From Streptomyces sp. MUM 178J (GTDB taxonomy: Bacteria > Actinomycetota > Actinomycetes > Streptomycetales > Streptomycetaceae), in assembly GCF_022414575.1 (NCBI RefSeq), contig NZ_JADWYQ010000044.1:1-52583 (forward strand): DNA of 52,583 nt, given 5' to 3'. Below the pieces are notes generated by a model. The model saw nothing but the letters and a program-made list of their open reading frames with translations, searched no databases and was not told where the DNA came from. Each line of letters begins with the position of its first letter. Within the stretch, counting starts at the first letter, position 1. Below, piece after piece: positions 36,858-45,456 of this stretch. A program made the position numbers and the translations under genes.

Positions 36858-38981
36858 TCAGGAGGCCTTGTGGACCGTCCAGGTCTGCGCCGGGCCGCCC
36901 GTGGCGTGCTGCAGCTCGATGAGCCAGGATCCGTAGTACGGGCGGTTGCTGACGCCGAGGACGTAGCGGCTGCCGGCTGCGGTCACCGTGATGCCGCTGC
37001 CGCTGCGGGCGATCTTCCACCGCTGTGCGGGGACGTCGCGGCAGGGCTGCTGGGCCACCCACATGCCCGCGGCGGGCGTGCCGCCGGTCTGCAGGCACTT
37101 GCCGGAGACGGCGGAGCGGATGCGGTGGTGGCCGCCGCCCGCGTCGTCCATGTGCCACTGCTGCTGGGCGTACCCGTTGCGCTGCGAGCCGACGAGGACG
37201 GCGCCGGACGCCGTCTGGCCGCCCCATACCTCGGCGGCCGCTCCGGTGGCGCCGTTGGTCAGCAGATAGCGGACGCCGGGCGTGGTGGTCGTGCCGCCGC
37301 CGTTGCCGGGGGTGCGGAAGGAGAGCGCCTTGCCCCGGCTGCCGTCCCGGCCCGCGGCGTCGCGCACGGAGACGGCGAGGGTGTACTCGGTTCCCGGTGT
37401 CAGGTTGTAGATCCGGGCGCCGGCCGTGGTCACCCAGCCGAGGTGCCTGCCGTTCAGGAACAGCTGGTACCAAGCCGCGCCGTCGACGGGCTTCCATGAC
37501 GCCATCGCCGAGTCGGGGGCGAGCTGGCCGACGCTCACGTCGGGCCCGGCCGCCGGTCCGCCGGTCGGCCCTCGTGTCGGGGTCGGGGTGGGCGTGGGGG
37601 TGGGCGTGGGCCGGGTGGTTCCCCTGTCCTTGATCAGGAACTGGTTGTCGGCGATGTTCCAGTGCGTGGCCAGATAGCTGCCGGGCCTGGGATCGGTGTG
37701 GAAGTAGTCGTCGTGGTTGCAGTCCAGACGGTTCTCGTAGCCGCGGTCCTGGCAGACGCTGCGCATCCTGGGGTAGTAAGGGCTGTCCGAGTAGCACATC
37801 ACGTCCCACTCGTCCGTGCAGTGCGCCCCGCGGCTGGTGTTGGGCGCGCTGTTGTTGACCGCGCCCAGATTGTGGCCCAGTTCGTGCGCCGCGGTGTGGC
37901 CGCCCCAGCAGCCCGCGTCGGTGCGCCCGTAGGAGGGGCCGAAGTTGGACAGGTTGTTCTGGCCGGGGCGCTCGTCCCCCGCGAACGTGCCGATGCCGCA
38001 GTAGACGTTGGCGTCGGCGAAGATCATGTACTTGCGGTCGCGGCGGTCCAGGCCCTTCGCGGCCAGCGCCCGGTTGGTGGCGCTGAACTCGGCGAGCGCG
38101 GAGGCGGGCAGTTCGACGTTGAGGACGGTCGGCGTGCAGTCCGCGGCGGTGACATAGCGGATGTGCCGTACGCCGCCGGTGTCCTTGGCGCTCTCCGAGT
38201 AGATCAGGTCGGCGTCGGCGGCCCACTTCCGGAAGGACGGCAGATACTGCGCGTACCGGTCGCGTCCGGGTGCGTGGACGTACACCGCCTGGACCCGGTT
38301 GCCCGTGGCGCCGTCGCCGTCGCAGCGGACGGTCTGCCCGGCAGGGCCCTGGGCCGGGGCGGACGTCTGCGTCGACGGGCGGTCGGCCGCGGGCGGCGGG
38401 CTCGTCTGCCGCGCGTCCTTCGCCGCGCGGGCGTCGAGCGCGGGGGCGCCGGCCTTCCTCGGCAGCTGGGGTTCCTCGGCGGGCGCCTCGGACGGTTGCG
38501 CGGGTGCGCTGTCCTGCGAGGGGCGGTCGGCGCCCTTGGCCGGGTCCGGTGCGGGAGCCGTCTGCTTGACGGCGGGCGGGGTGTCCTTGGATATGTCGAC
38601 GCCCTTGGGGGGCGCGTCGGGCCCGTGGGTGCAGTGCCCCTCCGACGTGCGGTACACCCCGGTGCACGGGTCCTTCTCGGGGGCGGCCTCGAGCCCCTCG
38701 TAGACCATGCCCCGCTCGGGCTCGCCCTGCGGCACCTCGGTCAGCGGCTCGGGCTCCTTTTCGCGGGCGGGCTCCTTGGCGGGCTCGGGAGCGGCGGACG
38801 GCGTCGCGTCCGCGGAGTCCGCCTGGGCGAGCGCCAGCGGCCGCCCGGTGTCCTCTCCCGGCTGTGTCACCTCGTAGGCGACGCCCCCCGCGACGGCCGC
38901 CAGGGCGACGGCGGCCGTGGCGAGCACCAGTCGGCGGGGCCTGCGGCGCGGCGGCTTCTGAAGTCTTCGTCGTCCGGACAA
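36858..38981 (-). CDS. Secreted zinc metalloprotease with fibronectin III and ricin-type lectin domains, 707 aa
   Basis: Large exported protein. An Arg-rich start and hydrophobic helix near residues 18-36 form a signal peptide or anchor, followed by a long disordered Pro/Glu/Ala region. A metallopeptidase domain from about residue 225 has HELGHNLG with zinc ligands His366 and His370 and catalytic Glu367. The third ligand position, normally His or Asp ten residues after the first, is Asn376, so a later His may serve. DVMCYSD provides the Met-turn-like region. A Thr/Pro linker, a fibronectin III domain (about 480-560) and a ricin B-type trefoil (570-705, with repeated QQWHM/RWKI and CLQTGG) follow. 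The trefoil would bind carbohydrate. The start is TTG 38981, with AGAGGTG eight bases upstream. Confidence 0.88.
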   Translation of the reverse strand: MSGRRRLQKPPRRRPRRLVLATAAVALAAVAGGVAYEVTQPGEDTGRPLALAQADSADATPSAAPEPAKEPAREKEPEPLTEVPQGEPERGMVYEGLEAAPEKDPCTGVYRTSEGHCTHGPDAPPKGVDISKDTPPAVKQTAPAPDPAKGADRPSQDSAPAQPSEAPAEEPQLPRKAGAPALDARAAKDARQTSPPPAADRPSTQTSAPAQGPAGQTVRCDGDGATGNRVQAVYVHAPGRDRYAQYLPSFRKWAADADLIYSESAKDTGGVRHIRYVTAADCTPTVLNVELPASALAEFSATNRALAAKGLDRRDRKYMIFADANVYCGIGTFAGDERPGQNNLSNFGPSYGRTDAGCWGGHTAAHELGHNLGAVNNSAPNTSRGAHCTDEWDVMCYSDSPYYPRMRSVCQDRGYENRLDCNHDDYFHTDPRPGSYLATHWNIADNQFLIKDRGTTRPTPTPTPTPTPTRGPTGGPAAGPDVSVGQLAPDSAMASWKPVDGAAWYQLFLNGRHLGWVTTAGARIYNLTPGTEYTLAVSVRDAAGRDGSRGKALSFRTPGNGGGTTTTPGVRYLLTNGATGAAAEVWGGQTASGAVLVGSQRNGYAQQQWHMDDAGGGHHRIRSAVSGKCLQTGGTPAAGMWVAQQPCRDVPAQRWKIARSGSGITVTAAGSRYVLGVSNRPYYGSWLIELQHATGGPAQTWTVHKAS

Positions 38982-39388
38982 AAGACGGCACCTCTTCCTT
39001 GGTCAGGGGATGGGTGCGGGAAGCCTGCCAGAGCCGCCGACCTTGGAAATTCGGGCAAAAAGGGGCCGATGATCCGAATCCGTTCCGTTACCAGGGGTGT
39101 GAAATTGATGAGCCGTCAAGATGCCTGGACTCAAGGCGTGTTACGCGCGTCAACCCAAGGTTGTCTAGTCCTGTTTAAGGATGTCGTGATCTGATCGAAA
39201 TAAACCGTCGAGGCTTTTGAACTTCCGTCAACCGCTGTTTTCACACGGTGAATTGACGTGATCACCAACCGTGCCGCTCCGCGCCGGAGCAGAAATGCGC
39301 GCCCCGCGGGGCGACACGGCACACACGCGCGGCGTGCCGGAGCCGCGCCGACCGGCCGACCGCGAACGCCGGGCCGTAAGCTGGCCTC
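38982..39388. other. AT-richer divergent promoter region
   Basis: About 400 bases between the metalloprotease (minus) and TerC (plus) genes. Bases 39050-39250 are clearly less GC-rich than the rest of the window, and TTGACG or its complement occurs at least four times in and around them. Both promoters probably lie here, but I cannot assign a unique -35/-10 pair to either gene. GGTGA/TCACC near 39247-39261 forms a small inverted repeat. Confidence 0.5.
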
Positions 39389-40366
39389 GTGCACGACGTG
39401 CCGTTGTGGTTGTGGATCGTCTTCGCCGCCATCCTGCTGGTGTCGCTGGCGGTCGATCTGCTGGCTCACCGGCAGGCACACGTCATCGGCTTCCGCGAGG
39501 CCGCCCTCTGGAGCGCGGTGTGGGTGGGACTCGCGGTCTCCTTCGGCGTCGTCGTCTTTCTGGTCGTCGGCCATTCGGCCGGGGTGGAGTACACCACCGC
39601 GTGGCTGCTGGAGAAGAGCCTGTCCGTCGACAACCTCTTCGTCTTCGCGCTGATCTTCGGCTACTTCCGGGTGCCCCGCGCCTATCAGCACCGGGTGCTC
39701 TTCCTCGGCGTGCTCGGGGCGCTGGTGTTCCGCGGCGTCTTCCTGGCAGCGGGGATCGCGGTGGTCAACCGGTTCACGGCTGTTCTCTTCGTCTTCGCGC
39801 TGATGCTGTTCTACAGCACCTACAAGATCGTCAAAGGCGAGGAGTACACGTTTGACCCGGACCGGAGCACCGCCCTGCGGCTGCTGCGCAAGGTGGTTCC
39901 CGTACGGGACGACTACGCGGGGGCGAGGTTCTTCGTCCGGGAGGCCGGACGGCGCGTCGCCACCCCTCTGCTCGCCGTCATCGCGGCGATCGAGGCGGCC
40001 GACCTCGTGTTCGCCGTCGACAGCGTCCCCGCCGTGCTCGCCGTCAGCGGCGACATGTTCATCGTCTACACGAGCAACGCCTTCGCCATTCTGGGGCTGC
40101 GCGCCCTGTACTTCCTGCTCGCCGGGCTGCTGGACCGCTTCCGTTATCTGAGCAGGGGGCTGGCGGTCATCCTCGCCTTCATCGGCGTCAAGCTGGTGCT
40201 GCAGGCCCTGCACAAGACCGTCGCCACGGCTGTCCCGGAGATCCCCTCACTCATCAGCCTCGCCGTCATCGTCACCGTCCTGTCGGCGTCCGTCGTGCTC
40301 AGCGTGGTGCGTCCGCCGGACGGGGGCCGGCCGGAGCCTCAGAAGGCGCGGCCGCGCCAGGAGTAG
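39389..40366 (+). CDS. TerC family integral membrane protein, 325 aa
   Basis: Membrane protein of the TerC/Alx family. Eight or nine hydrophobic helices run through the protein. The signature acidic positions are present: SVDNLFVFALIF in helix 3 and FAVDSVPAVLAV in the second half, both with Asp residues implicated in metal transport in this family. The loop between the halves is charged (DPDRSTALRLLRKVVPVRDD). Members move manganese or other divalent ions, or contribute to tellurium/stress resistance; which applies here is open. The start is a GTG before a hydrophobic helix; no strong ribosome site is seen. Its last 28 bases overlap the end of the site-2 protease gene on the other strand. 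Confidence 0.92.
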   Translation: MHDVPLWLWIVFAAILLVSLAVDLLAHRQAHVIGFREAALWSAVWVGLAVSFGVVVFLVVGHSAGVEYTTAWLLEKSLSVDNLFVFALIFGYFRVPRAYQHRVLFLGVLGALVFRGVFLAAGIAVVNRFTAVLFVFALMLFYSTYKIVKGEEYTFDPDRSTALRLLRKVVPVRDDYAGARFFVREAGRRVATPLLAVIAAIEAADLVFAVDSVPAVLAVSGDMFIVYTSNAFAILGLRALYFLLAGLLDRFRYLSRGLAVILAFIGVKLVLQALHKTVATAVPEIPSLISLAVIVTVLSASVVLSVVRPPDGGRPEPQKARPRQE

Positions 40367-41481
40367 GACGAGGACAGCCAGGACGTGATCCGGCTGACGT
40401 CGGAGCTGGTGACGATGCCCACGAGCCTTCCCTGGTCCAGCACCAGCGCCCGGTGCACGGAGCTCGACTCCAGCGCGGGCAGGAGCTGCACGAGATCGTC
40501 GTCGGGGTGTGCTGTGGGCACGTCCTCCAGCGGGACCATCACCGCGGACAGGCCGGTGGCGGCGCGCCGGTCCTCGGGCACGTCGGCGGCGGCCTTGACC
40601 GTGACCAGACCGACCGGCCGCTCCTGGTCGTCGACGACCGGGAAGGCCGAGTGCCGGTACCGGTACGCGGGGCTGGCCAGAAACTCCGCCACGCTCGCGG
40701 AGACCGGGGCCGCCACGGGGTCGGGGCCCATGGCCTGCCGCACCGCGATGCCGCCGAGCAGCTCCCGCAGCTTGGCCTCGCTGCCTTCGGCGGTCGCCAT
40801 GGCGATGAGGAACCAGCCGACGATCGCCAGCCAGATTCCGCTGAGGGCGGCCCCGGCGATGGCCAGATAGACGCCGACGGCGACGAGCAGCCACCCCAGC
40901 GCGCGGCCCGCGCCCGCCGCGACCGCGGTCGCACGCAGCGGGTTGCCGGTCCGGCGCCACACCAGCGCCCGCAGCAGCCGCCCGCCGTCCAGCGGGGCGG
41001 CGGGCAGCACGTTGAACACGGCCAGCAGGATGTTGATCGCGGCGAGCCAGGCCAGCACCTCCACCAGCAGCCCCGCACCGAACACGGAGGCCAGGAGGCC
41101 GGCCAGGAAACCGAACGCCAGCCCGAGCAGCAGGCTGACCAGCGGCCCCACTCCGGCGATGCGCACCTCGGCACCCGGTGTGGGCGCCTCGCTCTTCAGC
41201 CGCGCGATCCCGCCGAGCAGCCAGAGGGTGATGTCCTCCACGGACACCCCGTTGCGGCGGGCCACGACGGCGTGGCTCAGCTCGTGCGCCAGCAGGGACA
41301 GCAGGAAGACCACGGCGGCCGCCAGGCCGGAGAGGGCGTACAACCACGCCGGGTGGTCGGGGTACGCCTCCGGGAACCGGGTCGCCAGCCCCACGGCGAG
41401 CAGCACCAGGATGACGAGGACGCTCCAGTGGACGCCGACGCGGATGCCCGCCAGACGCCCCAGCGTGAATGTCGCCTTCAC
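40339..41481 (-). CDS. Site-2 protease (M50) with two CBS domains, 380 aa
   Basis: Intramembrane zinc metalloprotease of the rhomboid-unrelated M50 (site-2) class. After the first helix (WSVLVILVLLAVGLA), the active-site helix carries LLAHELSHAVVARRNG (HExxH). The second zinc site is NVLPAAPLDGGRLL with Asp. Four further hydrophobic stretches follow. Residues 250-380 are a pair of CBS domains (AVRQAMGPDPVAAPV, then RRALVLDQGRLVGIVTSSDVS), which bind adenine nucleotides and could regulate the protease. Substrates are usually membrane-bound anti-sigma factors or signal-peptide remnants; none is nearby. The GTG at 41481 has GGAGGAGG at good spacing; the frame extending further upstream is an Arg/Pro-rich artefact. 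Divergent from the SpoIIE gene. Confidence 0.92.
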   Translation of the reverse strand: MKATFTLGRLAGIRVGVHWSVLVILVLLAVGLATRFPEAYPDHPAWLYALSGLAAAVVFLLSLLAHELSHAVVARRNGVSVEDITLWLLGGIARLKSEAPTPGAEVRIAGVGPLVSLLLGLAFGFLAGLLASVFGAGLLVEVLAWLAAINILLAVFNVLPAAPLDGGRLLRALVWRRTGNPLRATAVAAGAGRALGWLLVAVGVYLAIAGAALSGIWLAIVGWFLIAMATAEGSEAKLRELLGGIAVRQAMGPDPVAAPVSASVAEFLASPAYRYRHSAFPVVDDQERPVGLVTVKAAADVPEDRRAATGLSAVMVPLEDVPTAHPDDDLVQLLPALESSSVHRALVLDQGRLVGIVTSSDVSRITSWLSSSYSWRGRAF

Positions 41482-41604
41482 GGCAGGTACCTCCTCCCGA
41501 CTCCAGTCTCCTTCCCCGTGCGGGTTTCCCGGCAGAGCCGCCCGGCCCTCCCGTACGACCGGGTGCGAGGGAGGGCGGGCGGCGGGCGCGGAGCGGGCGC
41601 CGGG

Positions 41605-41645
41605 GGCGCCGGAGTGTCGCGGCCGAGGCGCCGGAGTGTCGCGGC
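41605..41645. repeat. 19-bp direct repeat upstream of the SpoIIE gene
   Basis: GGCGCCGGAGTGTCGCGGC occurs at 41605-41623 and 41627-41645, a 22-base period, within the 263-base divergent intergenic region. It might be a repeated operator. Confidence 0.8.
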
Positions 41646-41744
41646 GGGGGTGCGGTCCCGGCCGATGGAGAGGGACGATGGTAGCCACGTGACCGGTGCG
41701 GTACGTGGCAGGTGCGGTGACGGCAGACCGGAAGGAGGGCGCCG

Positions 41745-43844
41745 ATGAGCACGGCCGAGTCCTTCCCCGCCCCCGGCCCCGGTGGGGTGTCAAAGCCGCA
41801 CGCCGCCGCCTCCGAGCCGGGCGGGCTGCTGGACGTGCTGAGCGTCGCCGCGGTGGTGCTGGACGCGCAGGGCCGGGTCGCGCTGTGGAGCCCGCAGGCC
41901 GAGGAGCTGTTCGGTTACACCGCCAAGGAGGCTCTCGGCCGGTACGCGGGCAGACTGCTGGTCCACCCGGAGAACCTCCCGTTGATCCGCCGGTTGTTCG
42001 CGGAGGTCATGGCGGGCGAAGAGGGACGGTGGGCGGGGGGCTTCCCGGTACGCCACAAGGACGGCGGCACTCTGCTGGTGGAGTTCCGCAATATGCGGCT
42101 GCACGGCGCTCGGAAGGACTTCTACGCCCTGGGGCTGGCCACCGAACAGGGCACGCTGCGCCGCGTGGAGCGGGACCTGGCGCTGTCCACCCGGCTGATC
42201 TCGCAGTCCCCCATCGGCCTCGCGGTGGTCGACGCCGATCTGCGCTATGTCACGGTCAATCCGGCCCTGGAGCGCATCAACGGCCTGCCGGCCGCCGACC
42301 ACGTGGGACGCCGGGTCCGGGAGGCTCTGCCGTTCCTGGACGCCGACGGCATCGAGGCGGCGATGCGCGAGGTGCTGGCCACCGGCGTGCCCCTGCTGGA
42401 CCGGGAGTCCGTAGGGCGCACGCCGGCGGACCCGGACCGGGAACACGCCTGGTCGGTGTCCTTCTACCGACTGGAGGCCTCTAACGGGAAGGTGCTCGGC
42501 CTCGCCATCTCCGTGGTGGACGTCACCGAGCGTCACCGGGCGACGACGGACGCCGCCCGGGCCAGAGCTCGCCTGGCGACGGTCGCCGACGCCTCCATCC
42601 GCATCGGCACCACGCTCGACCTCGACCAGACGGCCCGTGAGCTGGCCGATGTGTCGGTTCCCGAACTGGCCGACGTAGCCGCGGTGGATGTGCTGGACTC
42701 CATCCTCGACGGCCGCTCGCCCGGCACCCGCGAGACGGGTCCCGCGGTGTTCCGAGCCCTCGCGGTGGCCGCCTCGCACTCCGGCGACGCCGTACACGCC
42801 GCCGACCCGCCCGGACAGATCGCCCGCTACGAGGCCGACCGGCTGGTCACCGCGTGTGTGCAGAGCGGACGGCCGGTGCGAGTGCCCAGGGTGGCGGAGG
42901 GCGATCTGCCGCGGATCGCCCGCTCCCCGGAGGCGGCGTCGCTGCTGGCCTCCGCCGGTGTCCACTCGTATATGGCGGTGCCGCTGATCGCCCGCGGCGA
43001 GGTCCTCGGCGCACTGGACCTCAAGCGCACCCGCCACGCGGAGCCGTTCTCGGCGGAGGACGAGATCCTGGCCGGTGAGCTGGCCGCGCGGGCCGCCGTG
43101 TGCATCGACAACGCGCGCTGGTACGGGCAGCTGCGCAGCACCGCCCTGAAGCTGCAGCACAGCCTTCTCCCCCAGCAGCCGCCCGACCAGCCCGGCCTGG
43201 AGGTCGCCTACCGCTACCAGCCCGCCCAGGCGGCCAGCGAGGTGGGCGGCGACTGGTTCGACGTGATCGCGCTGAGCGGCGACAAGACCGCGCTCGTCGT
43301 CGGCGATGTGATGGGCAGCGGCATCGACGCGGCCGCCGCCATGGGTCAGCTGCGCACGGCCACCCGGACCCTGGCCGAACTGGACCTCGACCCCGCCGAG
43401 GCGCTGCGCCACCTCGACCGCATCACGGACCGCATGGGACAGCCCATCACCACCTGCGTCTACGCGGTCTACGACCCGCACCGCGGCCGGTGTCTGATCT
43501 CCAGCGCCGGGCATCTGCCGCCCGTGCTGCTGCGCCCGGACCAGGGCCCCGAGCTGCTGCGGCTGCCCACCGGCACGCCCTTGGGCGTGGGCGACGTCGA
43601 GTTCTCCACCACCACGTTCGCCCTGCGCCCCGAGGACGAACTGGTCCTCTACACCGACGGCCTGGTCGAGACCCGGGACCAGGCCATCGACGTCCGGCTG
43701 GAGGCGCTGATCGACGTCCTGTCCGGACGCCGGCTGTCGCTGGAGCGCACCTGCGACGTCCTGCTGCACTCCATGCGGCGGCCGGGCGACCACGACGACG
43801 TCGCCCTGCTGATCGCCCGGGTGCGCAGCGAGCTGCGGACCTGA
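41745..43844 (+). CDS. PAS-GAF-SpoIIE phosphatase, 699 aa
   Basis: Cytosolic signalling phosphatase of the PPM/SpoIIE kind that typically dephosphorylates anti-sigma-factor antagonists. Two PAS domains come first (about 25-140 with VAAVVLDAQGRVALWSP, and 150-265 with LISQSPIGLAVVDADLRYV). A GAF domain follows (about 290-455, with YMAVPLIARGEVLGALDLKR). The SpoIIE domain begins near residue 465 (LQHSLLPQQPPDQPGLEVA) and carries the metal-binding Asp residues in VGGDWFDVI, VVGDVMGSG and YTDGLVETRD, plus the final GDHDDVALL. All appear intact. PAS and GAF sensors suggest control by a small ligand, redox or light; the cofactor is unknown. GAAGGAGGG precedes the ATG. No anti-sigma or STAS gene is adjacent, so its partner is elsewhere. 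Confidence 0.95.
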   Translation: MSTAESFPAPGPGGVSKPHAAASEPGGLLDVLSVAAVVLDAQGRVALWSPQAEELFGYTAKEALGRYAGRLLVHPENLPLIRRLFAEVMAGEEGRWAGGFPVRHKDGGTLLVEFRNMRLHGARKDFYALGLATEQGTLRRVERDLALSTRLISQSPIGLAVVDADLRYVTVNPALERINGLPAADHVGRRVREALPFLDADGIEAAMREVLATGVPLLDRESVGRTPADPDREHAWSVSFYRLEASNGKVLGLAISVVDVTERHRATTDAARARARLATVADASIRIGTTLDLDQTARELADVSVPELADVAAVDVLDSILDGRSPGTRETGPAVFRALAVAASHSGDAVHAADPPGQIARYEADRLVTACVQSGRPVRVPRVAEGDLPRIARSPEAASLLASAGVHSYMAVPLIARGEVLGALDLKRTRHAEPFSAEDEILAGELAARAAVCIDNARWYGQLRSTALKLQHSLLPQQPPDQPGLEVAYRYQPAQAASEVGGDWFDVIALSGDKTALVVGDVMGSGIDAAAAMGQLRTATRTLAELDLDPAEALRHLDRITDRMGQPITTCVYAVYDPHRGRCLISSAGHLPPVLLRPDQGPELLRLPTGTPLGVGDVEFSTTTFALRPEDELVLYTDGLVETRDQAIDVRLEALIDVLSGRRLSLERTCDVLLHSMRRPGDHDDVALLIARVRSELRT

Positions 43845-44000
43845 GGACGGGGTGCGCTTGCCGCCGGAGCGCGGACCCACGCAGGCAAGCATCGCCGCGG
43901 GGGCGCCGACGCCGCGCCCTACGCACATCTGCTGCCGGGCCCAGGTGTGTTAGGCGCGACCCGGCTGCTGCGCACGGGCGGCCTTGTCCCTGCGCACCAG

Positions 44001-44035
44001 CCTCCACCGGCTGCCGTCCGGGCAGCCGGTGGAGG
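44001..44035 (+). terminator. Strong hairpin between SpoIIE and aminotransferase genes
   Basis: A perfect 15-bp stem (44001-44015 with 44021-44035) closes a 5-base loop. It lies 156 bases after the SpoIIE stop and 75 before the aminotransferase start, so it can act as terminator or as a leader structure of the next gene. Confidence 0.75.
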
Positions 44036-44109
44036 CGGCCGTTGAGCACGTCGGCGCGGCCTTACGTACTTCCGCGGGCAGGCAGCAGTCGCCCCCGTGG
44101 AGGTTCCCC

Positions 44110-45390
44110 ATGGCCGAATCCGGCAGCAACGTCACCGACCTGTTCCGTGCGTCGACGGCGCACAGCCCCTCCTTCGCGGCGCTGAGCAGGGCGGCCGGAG
44201 AGGGGCGCGAGATCGTCGACTTCTGCATCCCGTGCAACCCCTACTTCCCCACTCCGGAGATCTTCGCCGAACTGGGCCGGCGGCTGCGGGAGATCCTCAC
44301 CTACTATCCGAGCAGCGCGGACACCATCACCGCGGAGCTGTCCTCCGTCCTCGGGCTCAATCCGCAGACCGTCGCCATGGGCAACGGCTCCACCGAACTG
44401 ATCACCTGGATCGACCATCTGCTGGTGCGGGACTCGCTCGCCGTGCCGGTGCCGACGTTCGGCCGGTGGACGGACCAGCCGATGGAGACGGGCAAACGCG
44501 TGGACATGTTCCCGCTGCCCGAGACGGCGGGCTATGCGCTCGATCCGGCCGCCTTCGTCGACTTCGTGCGCGCCCGCGGTTCCCGCACCGCCGTGATCTG
44601 CAATCCGAACAACCCGGACGGCGGCCTGCTGCCGCGCCGTCAGGTCCTGGCCCTGCTGGACGCCCTGCACGATCTGGACCTGGTCGTGGTGGACGAGTCG
44701 TTCCTCGAGTTCGCCGACGCCGAGCCGGACCCGAGCGTGGCCGCGGAAGCCGTGCTGCGCCCGAACGCGGTGGTGCTGCGCAGCCTGGGCAAGAACTTCG
44801 GGCTGCACGGCGTGCGGTTCGGCTATCTGGTCGCCAACCCGGGGCTGGCGGGCCGGGTGCGTGCCGCGCTGCCGAAGTGGAACCTCAACTCGTTCGCGGA
44901 GACCGTGGTGTTCCTGCTGAAGGACCACCGCGAGGAGTACGAGCACAGTCTGCGGCTGGTGCGCCGCGACCGCCAGGAGATGATCTGGCAGCTCAGCCGG
45001 CTCACCGGGCTGACCGTCCATCCCTCCCAGGGCAACTTCGTGTACGTACGGCTGCCGGAGGCGGTGGACGGTGCGGAGCTGCGCGACCGGCTGCTCCAGG
45101 AGCACGGGGTGCTGGTGCGGGAGTGCGGCAACAAGATCGGCAGCTCCAGCCGGCATCTGCGGCTGGTGGTGCGGCCGCAGGGGGATGTGCGGCGGCTGCT
45201 GGCGGGACTGGAGCAGACGCTGTACGGCGCTCGGAACGGTGCCGCCCCGCAGCCCTTGCCGGCCCCGCACCCGCTGCCCGCCGCCCATCCGCTGCCGGCC
45301 GCCCATCCGCTGCCGGCGGCGTACAGCACCGGCACGACGGCGTACAGCACCGGCACGGCGGCCGTGGACCGCCTCCTCACCGGAGCGTAG
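44110..45390 (+). CDS. HisC-like PLP-dependent aminotransferase, 426 aa
   Basis: Fold-type I pyridoxal-phosphate enzyme related to histidinol-phosphate aminotransferase and threonine-phosphate decarboxylase (CobD). Landmarks: MGNGSTELITWIDHLL (cofactor-binding loop), TAVICNPNNPDGGLLPR, DLVVVDESFLEF and VVLRSLGKNFGLHGVRFGYL, in which the Lys should form the Schiff base. The C-terminal part has HLRLVVRPQGDVRRLLAGLE, typical of the family. The true start is the ATG at 44110, six bases after GGAGG; upstream codons are a spurious extension. The last 40 residues, a run of PLPAAH and AYSTGT units, are not part of the fold and come from tandem DNA duplication. The substrate is unknown; the gene is not in a histidine or cobalamin operon. 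Confidence 0.88.
   Translation: MAESGSNVTDLFRASTAHSPSFAALSRAAGEGREIVDFCIPCNPYFPTPEIFAELGRRLREILTYYPSSADTITAELSSVLGLNPQTVAMGNGSTELITWIDHLLVRDSLAVPVPTFGRWTDQPMETGKRVDMFPLPETAGYALDPAAFVDFVRARGSRTAVICNPNNPDGGLLPRRQVLALLDALHDLDLVVVDESFLEFADAEPDPSVAAEAVLRPNAVVLRSLGKNFGLHGVRFGYLVANPGLAGRVRAALPKWNLNSFAETVVFLLKDHREEYEHSLRLVRRDRQEMIWQLSRLTGLTVHPSQGNFVYVRLPEAVDGAELRDRLLQEHGVLVRECGNKIGSSSRHLRLVVRPQGDVRRLLAGLEQTLYGARNGAAPQPLPAPHPLPAAHPLPAAHPLPAAYSTGTTAYSTGTAAVDRLLTGA
45253..45360 (+). repeat. 18-bp tandem repeats coding the aminotransferase tail
   Basis: Four 18-base units at 45253-45324 encode Pro-Leu-Pro-Ala-(Pro/Ala)-(His/Tyr). They are followed by two Tyr-Ser-Thr-Gly-Thr units to about 45360. The repeats keep the frame, so the protein tail can lengthen or shrink. 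Confidence 0.9.
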
Positions 45391-45456
45391 GCGGCGCGGC
45401 GGCGCGCGCCGGTCAGGCAGGCTGGCGGGCCCGGCGCTGCCGGCGGAGCGGCCGGC

